Positions 41,943 through 50,447 of a stretch of 54,530 bases of DNA are shown here, in pieces; the first letter of the stretch is position 1, and each line of letters begins with the position of its first letter. A program made the position numbers and the translations under genes. The stretch spans positions 1 through 54,530 of the forward strand of contig CAXMMT010000063.1 of assembly GCA_964194555.1 (NCBI GenBank). Reading direction: 5' to 3'. The notes beneath the pieces were generated by a model that did not search any database, was not told the DNA's origin, and worked only from the letters and a program-made list of their open reading frames with translations. The DNA comes from SZUA-217 sp964194555 (GTDB taxonomy: Bacteria; Actinomycetota; Acidimicrobiia; Spongiisociales; ZC4RG35).

Positions 41943-43217
41943 CTACATTCCAACCTTGTCCAGGGTCCGATAGAGAAGGGACGCCGGAGTGAGAAACCAG
42001 GGGCGTTTCCCCCCGTAGTAGAACTTTCCGTTGTGTGGGATTTGGCTGAAGATGCTGGGCGGATCCTCTCCGAGAAGCATGCCTGCAAGTTCGTAGCCGA
42101 GTTGGACGGACAGTCCAACCCCGTGACCTCCGTATCCCATGGCATACCAGGCACCCTCGATTCGACCGATATGGGGTATCAGGTCAAAGGGGACCCCAAG
42201 CTGGCCACCCCAAACGTGGGTTATGTCGACGTCTTCCAGTTCCGGCCAGTAAGTGAGGAGGCTTTGCCGGAGATCCCTGGCCGAGTCTTCTAGATCGAGG
42301 TCTGTGTGGAGGTTTCGCCGCCCACCGATGAGGATTCGGTCGTCCGGTGTTCGCCGCATGTAGTTGAGCAGGCGTTTTCGGGTGTAGGTCATCGCTCCAC
42401 CAGGAAAGATCGACTCCGCCCTCGGCTCTCCCAGCGGTTCGGTGGCGATGATGTACGAACCGACTGGGACCATGAGTCGCGCCAGTTCTCTGCTTGGATC
42501 TCGGGTGGTGTAGCCGTTGGTCGCGAGGATCACTTCGCCTGCGTTGACGGGTCCGTTGCTCGTCGAGACGCGAAGACCGCTGTCACTGTTCTCCATGCCG
42601 GTCGCCTCACAATGATCCACCAGCAACGCTCCGGCGCGTTTCACCTCAGATGCCAAGCCAAACGAGAGTCTTGCCGGATGTATCCCGATTCCCTCCGGTT
42701 CGTATATGGCCACGTTGAAGTGGTCGCCACCCACCACTTCATGGATCCGACGTGCGTCGAGCACCTCCCACTCCACGGCAAACCGTTTTCGATACCAGGC
42801 GACGTCGCGGTCGAAGGCCTTGAGCTGGCGGCTTCCCCTACCCAGTGCCGCAAGTCCCCCTCGATGCACTAGCGCATCGATGCCGGGGCGTTTGTCCAGG
42901 TCCTTGATCATGTCGAGGGAGCGCACGGAAGATGCCCACATCTCGGCTGCCACCTTCGGTCCGAAGCTGGCATGAACCGCGTCGACCCCCGCTTTGATGT
43001 CTGGCGAGACCATGCCGCCGTTCATCGACGATGCGCCGCCCGCGATTTCCCCGGCGTCGATCAGGGTGACGTCGTGGCCGGCCTCGGCCAGGCGGAGACC
43101 GGCCGACATGCCGGTCAGGCCGCTGCCGACGATCAGATAGTCGGTCTCGTCGGGAAGCTCGGATGTCAGCCCGTCCGGTCGGGGATAGTCATCGATCCAA
43201 AAGGGGAGCTGCTTCAC
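41943..43217 (-). CDS. FAD-dependent amine oxidoreductase (DAO family, PuuB-like)
   Basis: A 424-aa flavoprotein of the DAO family. The FAD-binding loop is DYLIVGSGLTGMSAGLRLAEAG, followed by IDAGEIAGGASSMNGGMVSPD and the C-terminal GYGGHGVGLSVQLGYELA. The N-terminus (LPFWIDDYPRP) and the layout resemble gamma-glutamylputrescine oxidases. It oxidises a C-N bond of an amine or amino acid with oxygen. The start overlaps the stop of the aminotransferase gene by four bases (ATGA); together with the PotD-like protein nearby this suggests polyamine breakdown. Confidence 0.87.
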   Translation of the reverse strand: MKQLPFWIDDYPRPDGLTSELPDETDYLIVGSGLTGMSAGLRLAEAGHDVTLIDAGEIAGGASSMNGGMVSPDIKAGVDAVHASFGPKVAAEMWASSVRSLDMIKDLDKRPGIDALVHRGGLAALGRGSRQLKAFDRDVAWYRKRFAVEWEVLDARRIHEVVGGDHFNVAIYEPEGIGIHPARLSFGLASEVKRAGALLVDHCEATGMENSDSGLRVSTSNGPVNAGEVILATNGYTTRDPSRELARLMVPVGSYIIATEPLGEPRAESIFPGGAMTYTRKRLLNYMRRTPDDRILIGGRRNLHTDLDLEDSARDLRQSLLTYWPELEDVDITHVWGGQLGVPFDLIPHIGRIEGAWYAMGYGGHGVGLSVQLGYELAGMLLGEDPPSIFSQIPHNGKFYYGGKRPWFLTPASLLYRTLDKVGM

Positions 43218-44452
43218 AGACTGCGGAGTCCGGCTCCGAACAGTGAAGCCATATCATCGACCTGCTCTGAGGTCATGATCAGCGGAGGGGAAACTTGAAG
43301 GGCGCCACCACCCATGGCACGGGTTAGGACTCCGGCAGAGCGACAGGCATCGGCAGCCCTAAAGGGAAGCGTTTCGTCATCTCCGATATCGAGTTGGATC
43401 GCAGCGAGTGCGCCGACTCCGCGACGGATGCCGGCGACAATCTCTAGTTCCTCCAGAGGGAGCAGGGCGTCGTAGATCTCGTCCTCGAGTTCCCTGGCCC
43501 TCTCAATGAGGCCTTCGCGTTTGATGATGTCCATGACCACCAGACCGGCGGCACAGGCGGCAGGGTGTCCTGAGTATGTGTAGCCATGCCGGAACACAAG
43601 TCCCGGCGTGTTGAAGAAGGGCTCAGCGATGTGAGACGCGGCCACAACCCCGCCGAGGGCGGCATACCCACAGGTGACGCCCTTGGCGAAGGTGATCAGG
43701 TCGGGCTCGAGGCCGTAGAGATTGGCCGCGAACCAGTCGCCAACACGTCCGAACCCGGTGATGACCTCGTCTGAGATGTAGAGCGCGCCGGCGGCCCGGA
43801 TTGTTTCCCGCACACTGGTCAGGTACTCGGCACTGACCGGTCGAATCCCCCCGGCTCCGATAACGGCTTCCACGAAGATCCCCGCGACACGATCGGCCCC
43901 GGCATGATCGATCGCCTTCTCAACCGCCTCAGAGTCGTCATAAGGGACGATTACCACGTCCGGAACCAGGTCGCCGCCGTAGCCGAGACGGTTGGGCTCC
44001 ATCCCGCCGAGGGCAGTTCCGTAGGTGTGCATGCCGTGATATGCCCACTCCCGTGTGATGAACACCGTCCGCTCGGGTTGACCGATAGCGCTGAAATAGC
44101 GACGGGCCAGCTTGGCTGCGGTGTCGACGGCGTCCGATCCGCCGGAGCCGAAGAAGACCTTGGAGTCCGGGTCGGGGGATACTGCGGCTATCTGCGCCGC
44201 CAACTCCTCGGGAGGCCGGGTGCCGTGATCGACGAAGGCGTGGAACGCTGCCAGCTTGCGCAACTGGTGGTCCATCGCATCGACGATCTCGTCGCGGCCG
44301 TAGCCGACGTTCATGTACCAGAGCGATGCTGCGGCGTCGAGGTAGCGCTTGCCCGCCTCGTCGTAGACGTAGATGCCCTCGCCGCGATCGACGATGAAAG
44401 GGTTGTGCTGAACCTTGCTCATCTCGGCGAATGGGTGCCAGAAGGAAGTCAT
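43214..44452 (-). CDS. class III PLP aminotransferase (omega-amine/putrescine type)
   Basis: A 412-aa fold-type I enzyme. Landmarks are NPFIVDRGEGIYVYDEAGKRYLDAAASLWYMNVGYG, FFGSGGSDAVDTAAKLARRYF, the PLP-binding aspartate region ALYISDEVITGFGRVG and the Schiff-base lysine in TFAKGVTCGYAALGG. The general family transfers amino groups from omega-amines or beta-alanine to pyruvate or 2-oxoglutarate. It is translationally coupled to the DAO enzyme. The exact donor is not resolved. Confidence 0.88.
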   Translation of the reverse strand: MTSFWHPFAEMSKVQHNPFIVDRGEGIYVYDEAGKRYLDAAASLWYMNVGYGRDEIVDAMDHQLRKLAAFHAFVDHGTRPPEELAAQIAAVSPDPDSKVFFGSGGSDAVDTAAKLARRYFSAIGQPERTVFITREWAYHGMHTYGTALGGMEPNRLGYGGDLVPDVVIVPYDDSEAVEKAIDHAGADRVAGIFVEAVIGAGGIRPVSAEYLTSVRETIRAAGALYISDEVITGFGRVGDWFAANLYGLEPDLITFAKGVTCGYAALGGVVAASHIAEPFFNTPGLVFRHGYTYSGHPAACAAGLVVMDIIKREGLIERARELEDEIYDALLPLEELEIVAGIRRGVGALAAIQLDIGDDETLPFRAADACRSAGVLTRAMGGGALQVSPPLIMTSEQVDDMASLFGAGLRSL

Positions 44453-44467
44453 GATCCGAGGTTAGTT

Positions 44468-45022
44468 CTATGGAATGGGGGTTTCGGTCTCGATCCGCGC
44501 CAGAAATCGGTCGACTTCATTTGGCGACCGCAACCGGCTGACCTCGGCATGAGACCAGGTGCCATCGGTCATGCACCGCTCGTACTTGTCGCGGACGTGG
44601 TCGAATCTTGTCCAGGCCCAGACCACGATGTTCTTCTCCGGGTCTCTGCTGTAGAGATTGGTCCATGGCTCACGGTTTCCGTTCCAGAGCTCTTCCCGGG
44701 TGGTGGCCCGTCTGATGGTTCGGAGAACAACCCGGCGCATAACCGTCCTCTTGGGTATGTCCAGCCAAACGATGGTGTTTGCCTTGGGCCAGAGGACGTC
44801 ACGCATGCCATGGCTGGTGTAGTTGCCGTCCACAACCCATCGGTCGGCGTTCGTGAACTCATCCACTCTGGACCGGAACTGGTCGTCGGGAAGCTCCGTC
44901 CAATCGGGTTGATGGAAGACGCCGTCGAGCTCCAAGAGCGGGAGATCCAAACGCGCTGCCAACTCTCTCGACACGGTGGTCTTGCCACTGCTCGAGTTTC
45001 CGATGACGACGATGCGAGTCAC
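44468..45022 (-). CDS. P-loop nucleoside-kinase-like ATPase (FlaR/topology-modulation type)
   Basis: A 184-aa adenylate-kinase-like protein. The P-loop IVVIGNSSSGKTTVSRELA is at the N-terminus, followed by LPLLELDGVFHQPDW, DRWVVDGNYTSHGMRDVLWPKANTIVWLDIPKRTVMRRVVLRTI and an Arg-rich lid. It matches proteins annotated as DNA topology modulation FlaR-related kinases. The GTG at 45022 places the P-loop at the start; a longer upstream frame is compositionally unlike protein. A 16-nt gap separates it from the downstream aminotransferase gene. Confidence 0.82.
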   Translation of the reverse strand: MTRIVVIGNSSSGKTTVSRELAARLDLPLLELDGVFHQPDWTELPDDQFRSRVDEFTNADRWVVDGNYTSHGMRDVLWPKANTIVWLDIPKRTVMRRVVLRTIRRATTREELWNGNREPWTNLYSRDPEKNIVVWAWTRFDHVRDKYERCMTDGTWSHAEVSRLRSPNEVDRFLARIETETPIP

Positions 45023-45166
45023 CAGACGATTGTTACAGAGGGGGGAAGTCGCAATCCGGTTACGGCGGCCTGCCATTGTTGGTCGTGTAGATGTGTCCCA
45101 GGGGGCTCTTCCACCTGTATCTGCCGTCGAGCAGTCGTCTGAGCTGTCACCCGCCGTCATCCTTGG

Positions 45167-45182
45167 CCGAACATACGTTCGA
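45167..45182. promoter_or_regulatory. LexA (SOS) box, second copy
   Basis: CCGAACATACGTTCGA matches the actinobacterial SOS box at 15 of 16 positions. It lies about 145 bp upstream of the kinase start (minus strand) and about 55 bp to the left of repeat copy 3. No typical SOS gene is adjacent; the 210 bp between 45023 and 45234 holds no recognisable gene. Confidence 0.65.
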
Positions 45183-45234
45183 TCATATCGGACCCCTCTG
45201 ACAGAAACAGACGTTCGTTGCCCTTGGTTGTTAT

Positions 45235-45350
45235 CTAGTGGTCTGTCGCCCAAATAGCTACGCTAAGGCTGCGCCTTCGTTGTGCGTCCTTGCCAGATGA
45301 CGCCGATGACTCGGTGACACCGAGGCATCAATTGAACGACAGACCACTAG
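45235..45350. repeat. MITE-like dispersed repeat, copy 3 (internally deleted)
   Basis: A 116-bp copy with a perfect 14-bp terminal inverted repeat, CTAGTGGTCTGTCG / CGACAGACCACTAG. Compared with copy 2 it lacks about 50 bp between AGCTAC and GCTAAGGCTGCG, i.e. most of the left internal half. The right part (45264-45348) is nearly identical to copy 2. It ends 11 bp before the start codon of the polyamine-binding protein. Confidence 0.85.
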
Positions 45351-45361
45351 CCTCGCCGGCG

Positions 45362-46489
45362 ATGCCAAGACTGGTCGTACTTCTCAATGCGATGGCCTTG
45401 GTGATCCTGTCCTGTGGTGGTGGCGAAGAAGTGACAGTCGTCACCAGTACTGGCGAACTGCCGGTTGCCGGAGAAGACGCGGCGTTGTGTGAATCGGGTG
45501 AGATCGACGGTGACCTTCATCTGTACAACTGGGCCGGATACATAGATCCCCAGCTGATCGCTGCGTTTGAAGAGGAGTATGAGGTGGACGTCGTCGAGGA
45601 CTTCTATGTCTCCAATGAGGTGCTGGCAGCCAAGATGCAGTCTGGAGCCATCTACGACCTGATCGTCCCGTCGGATTACATGGTGAGAATCATGATCGAG
45701 GAGAATCTCCTCGCGGCGATCCAGACTGAGGCGCTCCCCAACTTAGGCAACCTTGCCCCGTTGTTCCTGGATCCAGCCTACGACCCCGGTGGGGTCTACT
45801 CCGTGGCCTATCAGTGGGGAACGGTTGGATTGGCCGTTAGCATCGATGTGTTCGCTGATGGCGTTGAAGCCAGTTGGGCTCTCCTCTTTGACCCGGCCCT
45901 GATTGCCGAGTATCCCTCAGGTGTGTCGTTGCTCGACGATTCACGTCAAACACTGGGGGCGGCCCTGAAATATCTGGGCTACTCGTTGAACAGCACCAAC
46001 GAAAAGGAGCTGCAGGAAGCTGCCGATGTCATCGCCGGTGCCAACGAGTATGTGAAGTCGTTCGACTCCGACTCCTATGACGAGACCCTGGCCGCAGGCC
46101 AAGTTGACGCCGCACACGGGTCGTCGAAGAGACTGAACGGCTCATTTGCCGATGTCGAAATCGTGGACAATGTCACATACCTGATCCCAGAGGAAGGTGC
46201 GGCGGTATGGGTCGACGCAATGGCGGTGCCAGCGAATGCCGATTATCCCTGTACGGCCCATACCTTCATCAACTTCATTCTCGAACCAGAGAATGGTGCA
46301 ACTTTGACCAACTGGACCTTCCACGCCAGCCCCAACGAGGCGGCAGAGCGGTACATCGACCAACAGATCCTCGAAGACGAGTCCGTCTATCCGTCTGAAG
46401 AACTGTCAGACCGTCTCGAGATCATCGAGGACACAGGCGATTTCGAGATCAGATACACGGAGTACTTCGCGATAGCCAAGAGCCAGTAG
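45362..46489 (+). CDS. PotD-like spermidine/putrescine-binding lipoprotein
   Basis: A 375-aa extracellular binding protein of the PotD/PotF family. A lipoprotein signal ends at about residue 18 (LVILSCGGG). Landmarks are LHLYNWAGYIDPQLIAAFEEEYEVDVVEDFYVSNEVLAAKMQSGAIYDLIVPSDYMV, YSVAYQWGTVGLAVS and the C-terminal AHTFINFILEPENGA. It binds polyamines for an ABC importer, but no potABC genes are in the window. I chose ATG at 45362; an in-frame upstream extension lies within the repeat. A good Shine-Dalgarno is missing. Confidence 0.88.
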   Translation: MPRLVVLLNAMALVILSCGGGEEVTVVTSTGELPVAGEDAALCESGEIDGDLHLYNWAGYIDPQLIAAFEEEYEVDVVEDFYVSNEVLAAKMQSGAIYDLIVPSDYMVRIMIEENLLAAIQTEALPNLGNLAPLFLDPAYDPGGVYSVAYQWGTVGLAVSIDVFADGVEASWALLFDPALIAEYPSGVSLLDDSRQTLGAALKYLGYSLNSTNEKELQEAADVIAGANEYVKSFDSDSYDETLAAGQVDAAHGSSKRLNGSFADVEIVDNVTYLIPEEGAAVWVDAMAVPANADYPCTAHTFINFILEPENGATLTNWTFHASPNEAAERYIDQQILEDESVYPSEELSDRLEIIEDTGDFEIRYTEYFAIAKSQ

Positions 46490-46498
46490 ATGGGATGA

Positions 46499-46524
46499 GA
46501 AAGGCCCCCGATCGGGGGCCTTCC
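46499..46524. terminator. bidirectional intrinsic terminator
   Basis: AAGGCCCCC-GATC-GGGGGCCTT (46501-46522), a strong 9-bp hairpin between the stop codons of the PotD-like gene and the convergent DUF4349 gene. The plus strand continues CCTTC and the minus strand TTTCTC, so it may end both transcripts. Confidence 0.85.
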
Positions 46525-46525
46525 T

Positions 46526-47440
46526 TCATGCAGTGAGTGCCCGGTTCCTGAAGCGGCGGTAGATGTAGAGCCCAACAGCGCCCGGTATGCCGAGGATTGC
46601 CAGCAAGACCGGCAGGGTGAACAGGACGAAGTTGATCGACCAGTCAGCAATGCCCTGGAGGGCGGTGACCAAGCTTCTCAAGGCGTCTTTGGCGGCCTCG
46701 GCCGGTGCCCATGCACTGGCAACAATCGGAACCGCGATAGGAGTCTGGCTCACGTACACCTCGAGTGTGGCCATCGCGGTGAGATCGGTCAGGTAGTTGA
46801 TCTGTCCCTGGATCTGCTCGATTTGGCCACGGACCGAGGAAAGCTCGTTGAAAACAGTCAACAGCTTCACCGGATCGGCGTCGGGCTGGGAGCGCACTTC
46901 TTCGAGAAGGGCTCGCAGCTCGACTTCCAAAGCCTGGAAATTTCTCAGCCGTGCCTCGAGATCCACAAACTGCTCCGTTACGTCTCGAGCACCCTGAGAC
47001 TCGGCGACGACCTCGTCCACTGAGTCCTTGATCGTCGTCATGACTCCGGTCAACTGATCTGCCGGGATCCGGAGGGTCATCGACACATCAGGCTGGGCGT
47101 TCTCGCCTTCAAACGGGAATACGTTGGCGCTGGCCACGAATCCGCCGACCGACTCGGTGAGCCGGATGATCTCGTCGAAAGTCGCCCTGGTGTCTGAGGC
47201 GTGTAGCTGGAGGTTGGCCTGTCGGATCACCTTTCTGTCCTCCACCACGTCGAACTTGATGTCGAGATTCGTCGTGGCGTCCAATGACTCTCCGTCCCCA
47301 GTGTCTGGCCTGAGAAGCCGGGCGTCATCTCCGCCGGATTCGGGCGCACCGTAAAACTCCTCGAATGCCCCGCTGTCGTTCCCTCCGGTGCACGCCGACA
47401 GGACAAGACCCAAAGCCAGTAGTGCTGCTAACCGTTTCAT
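46526..47440 (-). CDS. DUF4349 lipoprotein
   Basis: A 304-aa lipoprotein (signal ending LVLSAC, C17) with a DUF4349 domain: VIRQANLQLHASDTRATFDEIIRLTESVGGFVASANVF, SMTLRIPADQLTGVMTTIKD, a coiled-coil stretch (about 160-210) and a C-terminal membrane helix (about 270-293) followed by a basic tail. It probably spans the membrane with a large outer domain anchored at both ends. Function is unknown. It is divergent from the C45 peptidase gene, with 83 bp between starts. Confidence 0.87.
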   Translation of the reverse strand: MKRLAALLALGLVLSACTGGNDSGAFEEFYGAPESGGDDARLLRPDTGDGESLDATTNLDIKFDVVEDRKVIRQANLQLHASDTRATFDEIIRLTESVGGFVASANVFPFEGENAQPDVSMTLRIPADQLTGVMTTIKDSVDEVVAESQGARDVTEQFVDLEARLRNFQALEVELRALLEEVRSQPDADPVKLLTVFNELSSVRGQIEQIQGQINYLTDLTAMATLEVYVSQTPIAVPIVASAWAPAEAAKDALRSLVTALQGIADWSINFVLFTLPVLLAILGIPGAVGLYIYRRFRNRALTA

Positions 47441-47523
47441 GATGATCTCCTCTCATCTGTCCTTTCGGACTTGCGGCTTGGACGAGGGACACCCGGTGAT
47501 CGGTTCCCGGTAGCCTGTGGTGA

Positions 47524-48555
47524 ATGTTTGGCGGTTCCCTCAGAGTTCTGGAGATTTTCGGTGACTCCTCTGACCTCGGGCGAGGTCATGGAGCGGCCTG
47601 CGACCTGATGATCCGCAAGTACCTCGACGATCGCATCGAGCTCACCGAACAGGATGAGTGGAGCGGAGGAAGCCCCGATCGTGACCTCATCCTCGAGATC
47701 GCTGAAGGAACTCTCGAGCACCACGAGCGCTTTGCGGAGGAGATTTACATCGAGATGGTTGCCATGGCCGATGCCGCCGGGATCACCCCCGCAGAGGCTG
47801 TGGTCGTCGGAGGTTTCACCGATCTGATCGACGTGGTGCGCTCCGTTGTCGGCAAGGCTCCGGTCGAGCACAATTGCACGGCTGTTCTCAACCCCGAGGC
47901 CGGATTCTTCGCCCAGACCTGGGATATGCATGCTTCAGCCGGTGAGTTTGTCATCATGCTCAAGGTCGATCCGATCGCCGGCCCATGTGCCGTGGTTCAG
48001 ACCACAGCCGGGTGCCTAGGCCAGATCGGGATGAACGAGGCCGGTATCTCGGTAGGGATCAACAACCTGACATCGCTGGGCCGTCCCGGTGTCACCTGGC
48101 CGTTTGTAGTTCGAAAGGTGCTGGAGCAGACTGATCTCGATTCGGCTGTCGATGTTGTGATGGGCGCAGAGCTTGCCGGAGGCCACAACTTCCTCCTCAT
48201 GGGACCAGACAGCATGGGCGTGAATATCGAGGCGATGCCTAATGGGCGCAAGGTCACCAGGACCAGCACCACCGCCTTTGTGCACGCCAATCACTGTCTC
48301 GACGATCGGACTGCCGAGGAGGAGGTCGAGAGACTGCCCGAGCACGTCGAGAACAGCAATGAACGACTCGACATGGCCACCGAGTTAGCCGATGATCCGG
48401 AGGCTTTCTTCGACGAGCCTCTCATCTCACGCCGGGTCGACAAGCCTCACGATGTCGGCACCTGTGGCGCAGTGATCATCGAACCCGGCAAACGACGGAT
48501 GAAAGCAGTTTGGGGTGTCCCCGGCGATCACCCGTGGGAGACATTCCAGCTTTGA
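47524..48555 (+). CDS. C45-family autoproteolytic acyltransferase/hydrolase
   Basis: A 343-aa Ntn-hydrolase related to acyl-CoA:6-aminopenicillanate acyltransferase (peptidase C45). Self-cleavage is expected before C118 in EHNCTAVL. Other family blocks are FFAQTWDMHA, GCLGQIGMNEAGISVGINNLTS, GGHNFLLMGPD and FVHANHCLDD. The ligand is not known; related proteins hydrolyse or transfer acyl groups on amides. No signal peptide is seen. Confidence 0.88.
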   Translation: MFGGSLRVLEIFGDSSDLGRGHGAACDLMIRKYLDDRIELTEQDEWSGGSPDRDLILEIAEGTLEHHERFAEEIYIEMVAMADAAGITPAEAVVVGGFTDLIDVVRSVVGKAPVEHNCTAVLNPEAGFFAQTWDMHASAGEFVIMLKVDPIAGPCAVVQTTAGCLGQIGMNEAGISVGINNLTSLGRPGVTWPFVVRKVLEQTDLDSAVDVVMGAELAGGHNFLLMGPDSMGVNIEAMPNGRKVTRTSTTAFVHANHCLDDRTAEEEVERLPEHVENSNERLDMATELADDPEAFFDEPLISRRVDKPHDVGTCGAVIIEPGKRRMKAVWGVPGDHPWETFQL

Positions 48556-48586
48556 CATCTTCGACTGACGCAACCGACACCGTGGG

Positions 48587-49048
48587 CTAGACAGGCTTCT
48601 CCAGACCGAGTTCGTAGATGATGAAGCGGCTGACACCACCTGTGATCTTGTCGTAGAGGACTCTCGCCGGCTCGTTGTCTTCTGCTGTTTGCCAATAGAT
48701 GCTCGACCAGCCCTGATCCCGCGAACGCTGCTCAACGGAACGTATCAACAGTGCTCCGATGCCCTCACCTCGGTTCGAGGGATGAACGTACAGGTCTGAC
48801 AGATAGCAGATGGGACGTTCATCCCAAGTGTCGGCATGAGGCAGGTATTGAACCATTCCCACGAGACGTCCTTCAGCTTCGGCGACAAGGCATTCGACCG
48901 GGTCATCAGCGTCGAGAAGCCGCTTCCACAACGAAGCTGTATGTGGTTCCGACGGGACAGTTTCGTAGAAGATCAAGTATTGATCCCATAAGGCCCTCCA
49001 CTCGGTGAAGTCGGTATCGACAGGTTCGCGAACCGAGATCTTCGCCAT
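48587..49048 (-). CDS. GNAT-family N-acetyltransferase
   Basis: A 153-aa acetyltransferase. The acetyl-CoA site is seen in SDLYVHPSNRGEGIGALLIRSVEQRSRD (V/I-x-x-x-x-R-G-x-G-I/A) with the central strand CLVAEAEGRLVGMVQYL before it and SSIYWQTAEDNEPARVLYDKI after. The ATG at 49048 gives the standard domain length; an upstream extension runs under the next gene. It lies 26 bp beyond the small molybdenum-hydroxylase subunit gene on the same strand. Confidence 0.88.
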   Translation of the reverse strand: MAKISVREPVDTDFTEWRALWDQYLIFYETVPSEPHTASLWKRLLDADDPVECLVAEAEGRLVGMVQYLPHADTWDERPICYLSDLYVHPSNRGEGIGALLIRSVEQRSRDQGWSSIYWQTAEDNEPARVLYDKITGGVSRFIIYELGLEKPV

Positions 49049-49074
49049 TTCTGAGATCCGAACGCGATCGCGCT

Positions 49075-49551
49075 TCAGTCGCCGGAGGCGGTTCGGACCA
49101 CCGCCGCCAGGATCTTGGCGTATCCGGTGCATCGACAGAGATTGCCCGACAAACCGATCCGGATCTGCTCCTCGGTCGGGCTCGGGTTGCCGTCGAGCAA
49201 GGCGCGGGCCGACATGATCATGCCGGGTGTGCAGAACCCGCACTGAACGCCACCCTCCTCGAGAAAGCTTCGCTGCAGGGCGTCCAGTCCGTCGGCGGAC
49301 ATGACGCCTTCGATGGTCGTCACCGATCTGCCCTGGGCCTGCATCGCCAGGTACGAACACGAATTCACCGGTTGACCGTCGAGAAGCACCATGCATGCGC
49401 CGCACTCAGAGTCGTCGCAACCCTCTTTGGTTCCGGTGAGCCCGATCTCGGTGCGAAGCACGCCGAGCAGATTGCGACCCATGTCGACGTCGACCGAGTA
49501 GTCCATCCCGTTGACGTTGAGTGTGATCGGCTGTGTGATCGGCTGGGTCAT
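49075..49551 (-). CDS. molybdenum hydroxylase 2Fe-2S subunit (CoxS/XdhC-type)
   Basis: A 158-aa iron-sulfur subunit of a xanthine oxidase-family enzyme. The plant-type ferredoxin cluster ligands are in GCDDSECGACMVLLDGQPVNSC and the second cluster ligands in QCGFCTPGMIMSA...GNLCRCTGY. It passes electrons between the molybdenum site and FAD. Its start overlaps the FAD subunit stop by one base, so the three subunits are made from one message in the order large, FAD, Fe-S. Confidence 0.93.
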   Translation of the reverse strand: MTQPITQPITLNVNGMDYSVDVDMGRNLLGVLRTEIGLTGTKEGCDDSECGACMVLLDGQPVNSCSYLAMQAQGRSVTTIEGVMSADGLDALQRSFLEEGGVQCGFCTPGMIMSARALLDGNPSPTEEQIRIGLSGNLCRCTGYAKILAAVVRTASGD

Positions 49552-50447
49552 CAGGACGCTCCTACCCCGATCGCCCGGTTGACGGGAACGCCGATTTCTT
49601 CGCCAGCCGCTCTCCGGGCCGCAGCATCCACGGCTCTGGCAGCCATGACGCCCACGGTATGGCGGCGATACGATTCGCTCCCTCTGAGGTCGCTGATGGG
49701 TCGAGCTACGTCGGAGGCAGCGTTGGCGATGGCGGTTGCCGCGGCGTCTGGCAGCAGACCGGTCATGGATGTGCTCGCGCCGGCGACCTCGATGATCGTG
49801 GGAGCAACCGCCGTGAGCGCCACCGCCCCGTCGAGAATTGTTCCGTCATCGGCCATCGTGACGCTCGCCGCAGCGCCTACAACTGCGATCTCCATCGCTC
49901 GGCGATATTCCAAGCGCACGTAAGCGCTACCCGACCGCGCCGGTCGGGACGGGATATCAATGGCAACACATAGCTCATCGGCCGTGGCGCTTGTCTGACC
50001 GGGTCCGGTCCATAGATCTGACAATTCCACCGCGCGCGACCCCCCTGTGGAACGGAGTTGCACTACCGCGCCCAGGACCATCAAGGGTGCGCCCGTATCC
50101 ATGGCGGGAGAGGCGTTCATGATGTTGCCACCGAGCGTGCCGATGTTCCGGGTCGATGGCGACCCGACAAGGGCGGCCGCATCGGCGAGTGCGGTGTAGC
50201 CGCTCACGATCGTCGGTTCGATCATCAAACGGGAATGTGTGACCGTGGCCCCGATTCGGATGCCGTGCTCTCCCGACTCGATGTGATCCAACTCGTCGAG
50301 CCGGTCAATGGCCACCAAGGATGGCGGCAGATGTGCCTTGCCCTGCCGGGTGCCAACCACCAGATCGGTTCCGCCCGCGATGGGGCGGGCTCCGGTGGCC
50401 AATGCTGCCAGCGCCTCGTCCACAGATTCGGCGATTGTGAAGCTCAC
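49551..50447 (-). CDS. molybdenum hydroxylase FAD-binding subunit (CoxM-type)
   Basis: A 298-aa FAD subunit. Flavin-contact motifs ARPIAGGTDLVVGTRQG near the N-terminus and the NIGTLGGNIMNASPAMDTGAPLMVLGA loop (TLGGN) are clear, with the CO-dehydrogenase C-terminal domain after about residue 175. It transfers electrons from the Fe-S subunit to an acceptor. The start overlaps the large subunit stop by four bases. Confidence 0.93.
   Translation of the reverse strand: MSFTIAESVDEALAALATGARPIAGGTDLVVGTRQGKAHLPPSLVAIDRLDELDHIESGEHGIRIGATVTHSRLMIEPTIVSGYTALADAAALVGSPSTRNIGTLGGNIMNASPAMDTGAPLMVLGAVVQLRSTGGSRAVELSDLWTGPGQTSATADELCVAIDIPSRPARSGSAYVRLEYRRAMEIAVVGAAASVTMADDGTILDGAVALTAVAPTIIEVAGASTSMTGLLPDAAATAIANAASDVARPISDLRGSESYRRHTVGVMAARAVDAAARRAAGEEIGVPVNRAIGVGAS

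Noticed and set aside
45290..45361. Upstream extension of the PotD-like protein to ATG 45290
   Set aside because: These 24 codons are inside the dispersed repeat; a similar peptide appears at copy 1 with no gene attached, and the lipoprotein signal begins at 45362.
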